NCBI GenBank assembly: GCA_937959275.1
Contig: CALGLU010000018.1
Coordinates: forward strand, 145,703 to 209,702
DNA length: 64,000 bases
Direction: 5' to 3'
Source: an uncultured Saprospiraceae bacterium
GTDB taxonomy: Bacteria; Bacteroidota; Bacteroidia; Chitinophagales; Saprospiraceae
A program made the position numbers and the translations under genes. The notes under the pieces were generated by a model, which was not told the origin of the DNA, did no database searches, and saw only the letters and a list, made by a program, of their open reading frames with translations. Of this stretch, positions 19,301 through 28,554 are shown in pieces. Within the stretch, counting starts at the first letter, position 1, and every line of letters starts with the position of its first letter.

Positions 19301-22300
19301 TCAACGAATGTAATGGTAAACGTACATGTTATCATTTCACCACCCTCTGTTGTGGCCGTCATGGTAATTGTTTCAACACCAGATCCATTATGGATCGTAC
19401 CCACGGGCGGATCTTGCGTAATATCAGCAACCGCTATCCCACTTGTACAGGTATTATTAATAGTAACTAGATTTCGGTAATTAGGAATTCTAAAATTACA
19501 TTGATCGTTTAACACTTGCGTTCTGTCATCTGGACATTCTATACTCGGCATACCATCCTCTACCAAATTGATTGATGCAGTACACGGGGTAGAATTGTTT
19601 GACCCATCAGTTACTGTGAAGACTACAGGTATCGTAGCCATTCCATTGACACCTAAATCCGTACAGACGAAATTAGGAGGATTGGCAGCAAAAGTCAATG
19701 AATCACAATTGTCAGAAACATTATTTCCAGCTACTGCAAATATTTGATCTAGAATTTCTTGATTTGTGAACGAAACACCACTCAATCCTACTGTGATTGG
19801 GCCGACCGCATTTGGCGTTCGACAAATAGGTGCCGTATCATCATTCACAATAATTCTTGTCACACAGGTACTAGATAAACCACATTCGTTTTCGACTGTG
19901 AACGTAATTCTTGTTCTACCAATAGGATAATTAATAAGACCTAAATCGCCAGACGTATTGGCATTAAAATTATTACTTATCGAAATGCCTGTTTGACAAT
20001 TAGCATCTACACCGAGTGCTTCTAGATTAATCCTACCAACACAATTTACATTTGCAGAAACAGTTTGATTGTCTGGACAATCAAGTGTAGGTGCTTCAGA
20101 ATTATTAATGATAATTGTCTGAACGTATGTTTGAATCTGAGGGCAGCCACAATCCTTTAGTAGCGTCCAAGTCCTGTTAAACACTAGACATCCGTCTGCA
20201 TTTTCTGTCTCTTCATCATCAAATGTAATTTCACTATCCTGAATATTCCCTCCACAACAGTCTCCTGTGAATGTAGGACTTGGGATTCCAAATTCAGTTA
20301 AATCGCCATCAGGAAGCATACTCATACATAAGGTATCAATCACAAATGTTGTTTCTGTTGGAATATTAAAACATTCTGGTTCTGTATCACACAATCCTTT
20401 AGGATCAGTCAACGTCATTGTCGTCACACACGAGTCAACATTTCCAAATTCATCTGTTATAAATATTGTTATTTCCTGAGGGCATTCGAGATCCGAACAG
20501 GTAAAACATCGCTCTACATCTGTCGTGTCCGTTGAGAAACTATAGACAACAGGCAATCCACAAGGATGATAGCTTTCTCCTTTTATTGGGGCAAACCATT
20601 CGGCCTGTGAGCACATGTAAATATATTCATCATCCACACCATCTCCATCACAGTCAGCTTGACTAGGATCAGTACCTCCATTATTTAAGGGAGAATTTGG
20701 TGGATCAGGGAAGCAATGCAATGGCATCGTTAATGCTTGACAAGCAGCAATAGGGGCTACACAATTGATGACACTAAAATTATGTACTGCAGCATTGACA
20801 TTATTACAAGCGTCAGTCACTTCTACCACAACACTATGGTCACCAATAGGTAGACTTGATAGATCAATTATTAATTGAAGCTCGCCATCATTCAAAATAC
20901 TTATGCTATCACTAGGAATGATAAGTTCAACTAGATCTCCAGAATTAAAGGGATTTAAATTTACGGTAAAGTCTAAGTCCTCACTTGCTGTACATTCATC
21001 ATTTATCACTACTGTAAACCATATATCTTCACTTAAACAGCTAGGGGCCGTATCAAATATATTACACACTGTATCTGCAGGATTAATAAAAGTAATTTCT
21101 GGAGGTATATTATTCGTAATAATAATCGACTGATCATATTCTCTAATGGTATCGACTTGTTCAGGATCACAGTCATCGACTACAATCCAATGTCTAACAA
21201 TTTTAAAACAGGTATTCGGTCCTGAACCAGGTACTTCAAAAACGTCATCCTTATACCCATACCAAAGGTCTGAACATACTCGATTATCATCAAACATTGG
21301 CCTTTCATATATACCTGTTAAGTTAGAAGGTCTTAACAAATCAGTTTGTTCAAAGCAAGTAAAGTCCTCTCCTCCGAGTCCAATTGAATCTGCATCCTGA
21401 GGTAAGTAAATATCAGGTGGAAACGTGATGTCAATATCTTCTCTAGGAAAAGTATCCAAGACGCTAATCACTTGAACACAAGTCAGCGTATCAGATCCAC
21501 TAGATATTTGAAAGGTTCTTTTAATAGTACCAACATTACAAGCAGAAATATCTATTTCTGGCTCCAACTCTTCAAGAACAGCAGGACAGACATCTAAGGA
21601 TGTAGGCATGCCAAAAATGCTTAGATCTGATAAATCTTCATTACATAAAGCCACATCATCAGGTGGACATTGAATCAACGGTGCTACCTTATCTTGTATA
21701 TTTACAGTCAGGTTACATTCATTAAAATTACCCCACTTATCCATTGTCCTAAATGTTACAGGAGCTCCACCAATGACATCTGAGCAACAAAACCGAATGA
21801 CTTCACTATAGCCACATATATCTTCTACCTCTATGACAAATCGTTTTGTAACAGAAAGCCCATCATATGGCATTGTTCTTCTAACGGCTGTAGTACCCAT
21901 GAAAAATGGAATATCTCTATTGCCACTCCAAGCTAATCCACTCAGTCCAGCTCCATCTGGTCCTGCCACTGTGTATGTAATCACATCATCAGCAATGGTA
22001 TTCGAATTAGCCAAGAATTCTACAACCTGATCGTTTACCCAATTTCGTTCTGATATTTTTTCAAAGTCAGCTACATAGCCACCCATTGCAACTGCGATAT
22101 TAAATGCTTTTGGACCAATGACAGTATCTTCAGATAGATAGTAATCATGTCCTCCATTTCTACCTAGATATATAAATCCAGAATAGCGATCTAATGCATC
22201 TTCAGGAGCACATGGACAAATCGTCCCATCATCATCTCTTTTCGCAAATATTTTTACCTTATTAGAACAGTCATCAAAACTACCGTCATCAAACACTTCA

Positions 22301-23727
22301 GCTTTTACCTTTACTTCTCCTGTATCGTTATTCAGTGTTATGGCTTTGCCATCAATTTCACATACTGGTGGAGCATTATCTTCAACCCATACTTCTACCG
22401 TATCTCTCACCTCATTAATCCCACCTAAAGCACCATTAAAACAGGCATCCGTACCTATATAAATCAAATGGCTTAAACCTTCAGGCAAACTTAATGCTTG
22501 TCCAGTATATTCTACTTGGGGAAGCGATCCACCTGTTGTATAGCAGTCTGGGCAAAGAGCTACAAATAATCGTAGATCTTCATCAGCCTGACAATTATCA
22601 GTTAATGTAGGGATAGGAATAGGTGTGATCGCTGCACAAACATCTTCAGAAGCAGAATTAGTAGAAAAATTTAATTTTTCAGGCACGTTCGTCATCTCCG
22701 GCGCCTCTAAATCCATGATCGTAATCTGTTGAATAATAGTGGTATCAATCGGGTCAAGCGCACAACCTTCAATTACTGTCCAGTATCTTATAATTTTTGT
22801 GAAACAAGCATCTCTAACCAAAACCGAATCTTGATAGATAACATCCAATTTACAATGCGACATTTCATCAATAGGGAAAAGATTATATTGAATTGCAGAA
22901 TTAACCTGGAAATAAGGAGTACCAGAAAGCTCAATTGGATCTGGGTTATTATTAAAGTCTAAATTTTCTGGAAATAATTCTGAGTTTAACAAGCCACAAT
23001 CAATCACCGTATCCTGTGGAAACACAAATACCGATGTATTATCTGTTTCAGATATTAATTCGAAAGGGACTCTCTGTAAGGGAACAGTAACACGACATGG
23101 TTCGGATTCATTGCCACAGTCATCCACAGCCTTTACAGTACGTATAATGGTTTTCAAAATCGTTTCGTCACATATGTCTTGAGACAAATACTCATCTAGA
23201 ATAATCAGCTCCGGATGAGGATCACAATTATCCTGAGCTATGTCACTCATTGAAATATCTAATCTGGTATATGAGAAACAACCACCTACAGCGATTTCAT
23301 AATCACCGGATTCACAGCCAGGTATGGTTGGTGCAATTTTATCCTCCACATACATGACACCCCAGCAAGAATTTTTAGAAGATTCATCTGTTAATGTGTA
23401 GGTTATACTTGTACTTTTATGATTGCAATTCAATATATCACTTGGTGTAAGATTGCCATTTTCATCTTCTAAAAGTATTAGATTGCCGTGTTCATCTTTT
23501 AAAGACACTGAATATTCTATCAAACTTGATAAATTTCCAGCTGCAATCATTTCTGGTGTGATTTTAACTTGAAGAGGACAATCACCATCGACTAGATTAT
23601 CGCATGTACCTAAAGACAGATTGAAGTTACCAACACAAGATATTGTGTTCTGGGCTACACTTATACTAAAAGAGATTATCATGAGTATAATAGCCGCACA
23701 AAATTTCCGAGACATAGAGCTTACCAT
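16369..23727 (-). CDS. Giant secreted HYR-like repeat protein with dockerin-like region and T9SS type A sorting domain
   Basis: About 2452 residues. The ATG at 23727 (or 23715) precedes a signal peptide ending SVAQ; the longest frame would start at TTG 23760. Most of the chain is Cys-rich Ig/HYR-like repeats with recurring patterns such as D-TAP-I-CP, VSDNCD and VTDGSGN-T-C. About 1300-1850 contains a tandem duplication of a unit of roughly 270 residues. Near the C terminus is a dockerin-like segment (LSTLDIILMQKHILGI then ASDVNSSGSISAVDLLEMRK) with Ca-binding-style DVN-SGS loops, then a cohesin-like beta segment (FDFSSTNFIDIEGFQFTLDF). The end is a T9SS type A sorting domain (YQNTPNPW at its start, RMILIR at the end). 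Probably exported by T9SS and attached to the surface as an adhesin or scaffold. Confidence 0.88.
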   Translation of the reverse strand: MVSSMSRKFCAAIILMIISFSISVAQNTISCVGNFNLSLGTCDNLVDGDCPLQVKITPEMIAAGNLSSLIEYSVSLKDEHGNLILLEDENGNLTPSDILNCNHKSTSITYTLTDESSKNSCWGVMYVEDKIAPTIPGCESGDYEIAVGGCFSYTRLDISMSDIAQDNCDPHPELIILDEYLSQDICDETILKTIIRTVKAVDDCGNESEPCRVTVPLQRVPFELISETDNTSVFVFPQDTVIDCGLLNSELFPENLDFNNNPDPIELSGTPYFQVNSAIQYNLFPIDEMSHCKLDVIYQDSVLVRDACFTKIIRYWTVIEGCALDPIDTTIIQQITIMDLEAPEMTNVPEKLNFSTNSASEDVCAAITPIPIPTLTDNCQADEDLRLFVALCPDCYTTGGSLPQVEYTGQALSLPEGLSHLIYIGTDACFNGALGGINEVRDTVEVWVEDNAPPVCEIDGKAITLNNDTGEVKVKAEVFDDGSFDDCSNKVKIFAKRDDDGTICPCAPEDALDRYSGFIYLGRNGGHDYYLSEDTVIGPKAFNIAVAMGGYVADFEKISERNWVNDQVVEFLANSNTIADDVITYTVAGPDGAGLSGLAWSGNRDIPFFMGTTAVRRTMPYDGLSVTKRFVIEVEDICGYSEVIRFCCSDVIGGAPVTFRTMDKWGNFNECNLTVNIQDKVAPLIQCPPDDVALCNEDLSDLSIFGMPTSLDVCPAVLEELEPEIDISACNVGTIKRTFQISSGSDTLTCVQVISVLDTFPREDIDITFPPDIYLPQDADSIGLGGEDFTCFEQTDLLRPSNLTGIYERPMFDDNRVCSDLWYGYKDDVFEVPGSGPNTCFKIVRHWIVVDDCDPEQVDTIREYDQSIIITNNIPPEITFINPADTVCNIFDTAPSCLSEDIWFTVVINDECTASEDLDFTVNLNPFNSGDLVELIIPSDSISILNDGELQLIIDLSSLPIGDHSVVVEVTDACNNVNAAVHNFSVINCVAPIAACQALTMPLHCFPDPPNSPLNNGGTDPSQADCDGDGVDDEYIYMCSQAEWFAPIKGESYHPCGLPVVYSFSTDTTDVERCFTCSDLECPQEITIFITDEFGNVDSCVTTMTLTDPKGLCDTEPECFNIPTETTFVIDTLCMSMLPDGDLTEFGIPSPTFTGDCCGGNIQDSEITFDDEETENADGCLVFNRTWTLLKDCGCPQIQTYVQTIIINNSEAPTLDCPDNQTVSANVNCVGRINLEALGVDANCQTGISISNNFNANTSGDLGLINYPIGRTRITFTVENECGLSSTCVTRIIVNDDTAPICRTPNAVGPITVGLSGVSFTNQEILDQIFAVAGNNVSDNCDSLTFAANPPNFVCTDLGVNGMATIPVVFTVTDGSNNSTPCTASINLVEDGMPSIECPDDRTQVLNDQCNFRIPNYRNLVTINNTCTSGIAVADITQDPPVGTIHNGSGVETITMTATTEGGEMITCTFTITFVDETPPTVTCPAAIQDALLDANCVARIPDLRVASDTCDGTLPPRNNGNLAGVYQVPRQGTVWDGMSNLLVIAVDAAGNRDTCEVRLRAVDDTDPVCNTPNAVGPIPVGLDGVMFSDSAVLDIVFGVNGNNVSDNCMDINFSATPGAFMCTDLNADGQGQSMVTYTVTDGSGNTTTCTATINLVEAGQPAISCPMDRPDLALNVNCERRVPNYRPLVQILNTCTSNITLANVVQDPAPNTLITEVSTQTITMTATASNGQVFTCSFEIGFFDATAPMIDCPNGNVSASLDAQCRPRIPDLRIATDNCDGELTPLLANGPNRVYQQPRPGTIWNMTSDVLIIAVDASGNRDTCMVSLSADCPGPENAPEFNQVLPDLSTDSSNECEATISVPFMVSYCLPNNLVFTVAATGPNQNDVDLVVTSTGVTGTMPTGTHVVTITATDPDCNLSVSQSFNVTVIATGGTPATFECKKIVKAIEDGNVPSVTFDANEIVCVEGGVACDGSNPTIFGSFSNDPLDQTRTYVCGDLGDIQVTMFIFDVTSDGAGGLDTTFREPCFAIQTVVDPSGFCQFFTSNESNVEGRIQTENGGGIENTSVALIGSNDTQEYMTEEYGLYAFPSMPMGGEYTLRPHKEDVYTNGLSTLDIILMQKHILGIVPFDSPYKIIASDVNSSGSISAVDLLEMRKVILAVKDGFDNTPAWKMVDANYQFFDIENPLGDVLPDSYEIKSLDKNMAIDFIGIKMGDVNLSADPSSLVKAETRTSPKTLDFEIHPVINGNQVKFDFSSTNFIDIEGFQFTLDFDASELTYTEVMSSVLDMNSEHIGLTKSTDGFITISYDKIGGVTTSQDELLFSLVFTHKGELDHDLLTNSKVLAAQAYSTTDVFDLRSTMSYGNSDIKLYQNTPNPWQEETEISFNLPVDMDYEMRFYTVAGELLHSEKGIGSGGLNVIEMRRDQLSTKGLIYYELITAHEKTTKRMILIR
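18228..19838 (-). repeat. Internal tandem duplication (about 0.8 kb per copy)
   Basis: Two adjacent units (about 19023-19838 and 18228-19022) encode parallel sequences. Both begin (R/N)TPNAVGPI-VGL and continue through GNNVSDNC, CTDL, VTDGS-N-T-C, PNYR, NTCTS, RIPDLR-A-D-CDG and AVDA-GNRDTC. The copies have diverged but align end to end, so this is an internal duplication of a three-domain block. Confidence 0.8.
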
Positions 23728-23972
23728 ATTTTCCTTATTTATCGAGCAAAGTTTTATCAAAACTGCAAAGGATCAATGATCAAGCTCAGGTGGTACTCTA
23801 TTAAGAGATTTATATCTTCACATACACAGAGGTATAATCAGAATATTGGACAAATATAACAATTATTTGTAATATGTAGACATATTATAAAAAAAAATAA
23901 TACGTATTAGTCTATCTATCATGCAGGTACTTCCAAGTTGTGAATACCGAAGGAAATCAAATTCAATTATTT

Positions 23973-24707
23973 ATGTCCAAATTTTATGGATACATCGGCG
24001 ATTTTGTGGTCAGGACAAGTGAAATCGACTCCAATAAAAGACTAAAGATTCCTGCTCTTATCCAATTATTGCAAGAAGCTTCTATGCAAAATGTATTATC
24101 GCTAAAGCTCTCCGTATGGGATTTAGAAGATGAAAAATTATCGTGGGTCCTTCTCAAAAAAGAAATAAAAATTAATACCCTCCCAACTGTAGGTCAACCG
24201 ATTAGAATCAAAACCTACCCCGCTGGATTTCATCGCATTTTTGCCTATCGCGATTTTATCGTCATGGACGAACACAATAACATATTGGCAACTGCTGCAA
24301 GTGTCTGGGGTCTCATTAATACACAAACAAGGAAATTAATGACTATCCCTCCTTATGAATTCTATAATATCATACCTGATGAGATCTTGGAGAAACCTAA
24401 TTTTAAATTATCTGCTAAAATGGAGGCACAATATAGCAGGCCAACCAATATTGTTTGGCATAATCTGGACTGGAATGGCCATGTGAATAATATAGTCTTA
24501 ATACAAAGTATGCTTGATGCAATTCCAAACGAGTATCTTAATTCGAAACAATTGCAGAGTTTACAATTGCAATTTAAAAGCGAGAGTATACTTGGTGACG
24601 ATCTGGAATCTAACTGCCGAATCACCGATAATGAAATCCTTCATCAGATCATTAGGCCCGCAGATAATAGCATTATTGCTTTAGCCCGCTCTATTTGGAT
24701 CAATTAA
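23973..24707 (+). CDS. Acyl-ACP thioesterase (FatA/FatB family)
   Basis: A 244-residue cytoplasmic enzyme with two hot-dog folds. The ATG at 23973 is preferred to the GTG at 23940. The N-terminal half has VRTSEIDSNKRLKIPALIQLLQEAS and SWVLLKKEIKI; the C-terminal half has WHNLDWNGHVNN, the family's D-N-HVNN signature. The family releases fatty acids from acyl carrier protein. It is a single-gene unit upstream of the TPR lipoprotein gene; nothing nearby specifies chain length. Confidence 0.88.
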   Translation: MSKFYGYIGDFVVRTSEIDSNKRLKIPALIQLLQEASMQNVLSLKLSVWDLEDEKLSWVLLKKEIKINTLPTVGQPIRIKTYPAGFHRIFAYRDFIVMDEHNNILATAASVWGLINTQTRKLMTIPPYEFYNIIPDEILEKPNFKLSAKMEAQYSRPTNIVWHNLDWNGHVNNIVLIQSMLDAIPNEYLNSKQLQSLQLQFKSESILGDDLESNCRITDNEILHQIIRPADNSIIALARSIWIN

Positions 24708-24773
24708 ATTTATGTTATAATGCACCCAATTTTTATTTTTGGCCGTCTTAACTACATAACAAGCTATCGTCCT

Positions 24774-26201
24774 ATGAAATATAGTAGTGTATTCATTTTA
24801 ATTAGTTTTCTTTTTGCTTGCTCTCCTCAAGTTACAGAACCTGTTGTAAGTGAACCTGCTCCAGTACAGCAGGTTAGAAAAGAAATAGACAATCCTTGTA
24901 TGACGCTTGGTAAGTTAAGCCCACAAGAACGTGATGAAGCAGAAACTGCCTACACTTTATATCGCGATCAAGTCAAATTAAAATACTATGAAGACGCACT
25001 GCCCCTATGGAGAAAAGCCTTTGAAATGGCTCCAGCTGGCGAGGGGCGAATTAAATACCAATTTGATGATGGGATTAAACTATACAAACACTTCTTTGCC
25101 CAGACAGAGGATCCTGCATTGAAAAAGATATATGCAGATTCAATTATCATTATATATAATAAACGTGTTGAATGTCACCCAGGTGATGCAGACTACGTCA
25201 ATGCTCGACTCGGATTTGATAGTTATTACACACTTGGAGGATATGTTGGTGAAAGCGAAGCATTTGATCGAATGAAGAAAGCCTTTGATTCTAAAGGGAC
25301 TGAGGTTGATTATTTTGTGATCAATCCGTTCACGAAATTAGTGTACGACAATGTTGTTGCTGAAAAGATGAGCCATGAAGAAGGCCGAAAATATGCCCAC
25401 CTTATTTTTGGTGCCATTGAAAAAGGTCTAGATGATTGTGGAAATTCTTGCGAATCTTGGGAAACCATAAACGATTATGCCCCTCAGCGCTTAGAAGCAC
25501 TTGAAGGTCTCAAAGGATTCTATGGCTGTGACTATTACGCACGTAAATATGTGCCGGAATACAAAGCAAATGCTGAAGATTGCGAGACCATCGCCAACAT
25601 AACCAGAAAACTCAAATGGGGAGATTGTCCACCGGATCACCCTAATGTCATGGAATTGGTTACCGCCAAATCACAAAATTGTTATGTCGCTCCACCTCCA
25701 GAAGGACCACTCAAACTTGCGTTTAATGCTTATAATGAAGGACAACTTCAAGAAGCTATTCTGTTATTCCAAGCCTTTGTTGATAAAACGGACGATATAG
25801 ATAAAAAGGCAAAGTATACCTTACTCATTGCTAAAATCTACTATGGTGACATCAAAAACTTCCCTCAATCTCGCAAGTATGCACTTAAAGCTGCAGAACT
25901 AAGAAGCAATTGGGGTGAGCCCTATTTATTAATTGGAAAGCTATATGCTTCTAGTGGTCCTTTGTGTGGTCCAGGTAGAGGTTGGGATAGTCAGATCGTA
26001 ACTTGGCCCGCAATTGATAAATTCCAGAAAGCAAAACAAGTTGACCCGTCTATTGCAGAAGAAGCAAACAAATGGATCAATCAATACACTCAATACATGC
26101 CCAAGAAGGAAGATATCTTTCAGCGAAGTATCTCCAAGGGTGATAGTTTTACTGTTGGCTGTTGGATACAAGAACGAACAAGAGTACGGACCTCAGATTA
26201 A
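24774..26201 (+). CDS. TPR-containing lipoprotein
   Basis: A 475-residue protein. The ATG at 24774 starts a lipoprotein signal (FLFAC, Cys16); the longer frame from 24720 has an unrelated leader. The mature part is helical with tetratricopeptide-like pairs (LYRDQVKLKYYEDALPLWRK; NEGQLQEAILLFQAFVDK; KYALKAAELRSNWGEPYLLI) and a conserved-looking GPLCGPGRGWDSQ segment. TPR lipoproteins usually act as outer-membrane scaffolds; the partner is unknown. Confidence 0.8.
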   Translation: MKYSSVFILISFLFACSPQVTEPVVSEPAPVQQVRKEIDNPCMTLGKLSPQERDEAETAYTLYRDQVKLKYYEDALPLWRKAFEMAPAGEGRIKYQFDDGIKLYKHFFAQTEDPALKKIYADSIIIIYNKRVECHPGDADYVNARLGFDSYYTLGGYVGESEAFDRMKKAFDSKGTEVDYFVINPFTKLVYDNVVAEKMSHEEGRKYAHLIFGAIEKGLDDCGNSCESWETINDYAPQRLEALEGLKGFYGCDYYARKYVPEYKANAEDCETIANITRKLKWGDCPPDHPNVMELVTAKSQNCYVAPPPEGPLKLAFNAYNEGQLQEAILLFQAFVDKTDDIDKKAKYTLLIAKIYYGDIKNFPQSRKYALKAAELRSNWGEPYLLIGKLYASSGPLCGPGRGWDSQIVTWPAIDKFQKAKQVDPSIAEEANKWINQYTQYMPKKEDIFQRSISKGDSFTVGCWIQERTRVRTSD

Positions 26202-26373
26202 TCTTAGTATGGTAATGGCTGACATTTTGCATACCCTCATATTGCTGGGCGATATACCATAATCTGTTAAAATTATATGTAGAATCAGGACGAATTAAAG
26301 CATTTGAAGCCCGCAATTTTACTTAATTCGTAAATTACACTTAGCTATTTATGAAACATTGTTGCAAAAACAC

Positions 26374-26388
26374 TATTTTTGCAATATG
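26374..26388 (+). promoter_or_regulatory. Bacteroidota -7 element immediately upstream of the MerC-like gene
   Basis: TATTTTTG (26374-26381) fits the Bacteroidota -7 consensus TAnnTTTG and lies five bases before the ATG at 26386. If used, transcription would start at or next to the start codon, giving a leaderless or nearly leaderless mRNA. No clear -33 TTTG is present. Confidence 0.3.
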
Positions 26389-26751
26389 AGAGCACAAAGA
26401 AAAGGAACACAGCTAGGAATTATAGGCATGTCAGCTTCTATACTTTGTGCAATTCACTGCATTAGTTTACCATTTATCGTATCAGCTGGAGCTTTAGGAT
26501 TGACTCAAGTCATTAAGAATCCACTTGTAGAATTCTCTTTGATCGCTATATCTATCATAATCGGGTATTCTGTTATTAATAAAGGTTATGCTTCCCATGG
26601 TAAGAAACATATTATGATACTCTTTTCCTGCAGTGCTATTTTCCTTTTCGTATTTGGTATCCTCTTTCATAACCATGATTCTTTAATTGGATCATTTGGA
26701 GGAATCGGGATAGCAGTTAGTTTTTTCCTCAATTGGAGAGCAAACTCATAA
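26386..26751 (+). CDS. MerC-domain membrane protein
   Basis: A 121-residue protein with four predicted membrane helices. The first helix contains LCAIHCISLP, matching the MerC pattern of a Cys-x-x-x-Cys near a His, where metal would bind. The ATG at 26386 is preferred to the TTG at 26359. MerC proteins import mercuric or other soft metal ions in mer operons, but no merA, merR or merT is nearby. Chromosomal MerC-domain proteins in Bacteroidota are commonly of unknown role. It precedes the alpha/beta hydrolase gene by 32 bp. Confidence 0.78.
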   Translation: MRAQRKGTQLGIIGMSASILCAIHCISLPFIVSAGALGLTQVIKNPLVEFSLIAISIIIGYSVINKGYASHGKKHIMILFSCSAIFLFVFGILFHNHDSLIGSFGGIGIAVSFFLNWRANS

Positions 26752-26783
26752 ATTAATAGCTGTAGATTCGTGAAAAACGGATC

Positions 26784-27782
26784 ATGACCTTCGTCCTAAT
26801 TATTTTTATTCTCATTATTGCTTTTGGTCTTTATCTGTACCAGATAAGAAAAACGCCTCATGGAGTAGTTGAGTTAAAATCTGCGCTTGCTCTCAAATTC
26901 ATCAAGGACTATAAAGGAGATGATATAATGGAAGTCAGATCGTCGTTTGAGAAGATGGCCAGAAATTACAGTCAAAAACTCCCAGTTGAGACAGTCCTGA
27001 ATTTTACCATTACTTCTCAAAAAAAGGAGATTCCCGTTCGATTTTATAACAATTCCAATAAAGAAGATCTACCTCTAGTTGTTTTTATTCATGGAGGTGG
27101 ATGGTGTATTGGGAGTCTAGACTCACATGATCAGCAATGCAGGCGATTAGTTTTAGCTTCTGGATATCCATTACTGGCAATAGATTACACCTTATCTCCT
27201 GAAGCTAAATTCCCAATAGCACTCCATGAAGTCGTCGATGTTATTTCGACGATAACACAAGGGCATACTGACTTAAAGGTTGATCATAGCAGAATTGCTA
27301 TTATCGGTGATAGTGCTGGTGGGAATATGGCAATATCCAGTGCATTAATGCTAATAGAAAAAAATCAAGCAAGCTCTATAAAATGTATTGTACCCGTATA
27401 TCCTGTCACAGATTGCACCAATGACAAAGGAGGTTCATATGAACAATTTGCTGATGGCCTTATTTTGACAAGACACCTTATGGACTTATTTAGTCAGCAT
27501 TATATTAAAAATGGTCAAAACCTCAAGGATCCTTACTTATCACCAATGTTCTCAGAGAGACTCAAAGAGCTTCCTCCTTGTTTTGTTTTAACTGCTGGCC
27601 TTGACCCTTTAAGAGATGAAGGTGAGGCTTTTGCTGACAAGCTAAAATCACTGGGTAATGAAATTCAACTCAAACGCTATGACAATACACTTCATTCCTT
27701 TTTTGGGCAACAAGAATTTGGGAAAAAAGGATTAGTTGCCATTGAGGATGTTGCCATTTTCCTCAAAAAAAACTTCAAATAA
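26784..27782 (+). CDS. Alpha/beta hydrolase (hormone-sensitive lipase-like esterase)
   Basis: A 332-residue protein with one N-terminal membrane anchor (about 1-20). The HSL-family oxyanion motif HGGGWCIGS, nucleophile elbow GDSAGGN, catalytic Asp in DPLRDEG and His in HSFFG are all in the expected order. The family hydrolyses carboxyl esters of short to medium acyl chains. It starts 32 bp after the MerC-like gene and is followed by a strong terminator, so the two may form a short operon. Confidence 0.9.
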   Translation: MTFVLIIFILIIAFGLYLYQIRKTPHGVVELKSALALKFIKDYKGDDIMEVRSSFEKMARNYSQKLPVETVLNFTITSQKKEIPVRFYNNSNKEDLPLVVFIHGGGWCIGSLDSHDQQCRRLVLASGYPLLAIDYTLSPEAKFPIALHEVVDVISTITQGHTDLKVDHSRIAIIGDSAGGNMAISSALMLIEKNQASSIKCIVPVYPVTDCTNDKGGSYEQFADGLILTRHLMDLFSQHYIKNGQNLKDPYLSPMFSERLKELPPCFVLTAGLDPLRDEGEAFADKLKSLGNEIQLKRYDNTLHSFFGQQEFGKKGLVAIEDVAIFLKKNFK

Positions 27783-27855
27783 GTTACGACTCAAAGCAGC
27801 GAAATCAAGCTTAGAAGAGTTTTACTACTGGAAAACCGAGAAGAAATTTCTCTTT

Positions 27856-27924
27856 AGACCACTAAGAGCCAATAAGCATGAAAAACTATTAATTTAAAAT
27901 TAAGGCTTTTTAGTGGTCTTTTTC
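27856..27924 (+). terminator. Terminator after the alpha/beta hydrolase gene
   Basis: AGACCACTAA (27856-27865) pairs with TTAGTGGTCT (27910-27919), and AGCC (27867-27870) pairs with GGCT (27904-27907), with an AT-rich interior. A T run follows. Confidence 0.65.
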
Positions 27925-27986
27925 TTTCTCTTTCTTGCAACTTTATACCCTACATTAGCTGTTATATTCCTAACAACCTTTTTGTT

Positions 27987-28199
27987 ATGAAAAAGTCCAT
28001 GGTTTGGTTTAGCGTGTCGCATCTAAAAATAAAGACAGCACAATTTGTCCTTTCAGAAGCTGGAATTGAAAGTCATACAATCGACAAAACAGACTCAGCC
28101 CACGCGGGACTTTTTGGCGAAATCGAACTATATGTCCCTGAAGACCAAGAAAATAGAGCAAGATCTATTTTGCTTGAAGAAGAGATCATTTCTAAATAA
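27987..28199 (+). CDS. DUF2007 domain protein
   Basis: A 70-residue protein matching the small DUF2007 family (putative signal-transducing protein): an alpha/beta ferredoxin-like pattern with AQFVLSEAGIESHTIDKTDS, IELYVPEDQENRARSIL and an acidic end. DUF2007 members are short cytoplasmic proteins of unproven function. It stands alone after a terminator. Confidence 0.75.
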   Translation: MKKSMVWFSVSHLKIKTAQFVLSEAGIESHTIDKTDSAHAGLFGEIELYVPEDQENRARSILLEEEIISK

Positions 28200-28554
28200 T
28201 CAAAATCTCGATGAATCATTTTTTGATTGCTTAACTTCATTTAAACTATTGACGGTCTTGATCTCATAATCAACGAATTATTCGGTTATCCATTCTTGCA
28301 TTTTAAAGCACTTCAAATGGTTGTTACAGCTCCATGCCATTCCCTAAGAATTCCCACCAGATCCTTGCCAATCACATAATTTTAGGTATTTTAGACACCA
28401 GTTTATCTTTAAAAGATTCCTTCCTTTTTCTCTTTATTAGAGAAATTCAATTTGCTTGTTATACCGCTTAAATTTAGACGGTTTCACCTCAAGATTTTGA
28501 ATACTAACTATGATGAGCTTTTTTTATTAATTCACCTTCGTAATCATCACCTAT
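28200..28554. other. Intergenic region, 355 bp
   Basis: AT-rich spacer between the DUF2007 gene and an M43 protease gene. No tRNA, long palindrome, repeat or credible small gene was seen. The protease promoter should lie in the 3' part, but no clean TTTG/TAnnTTTG pair at normal spacing was found. Confidence 0.5.

Noticed and set aside
28045..28269. 74-residue frame overlapping the DUF2007 gene
   Set aside because: Out of frame with the DUF2007 protein, with Lys/Asn-rich low-complexity sequence and no family match.
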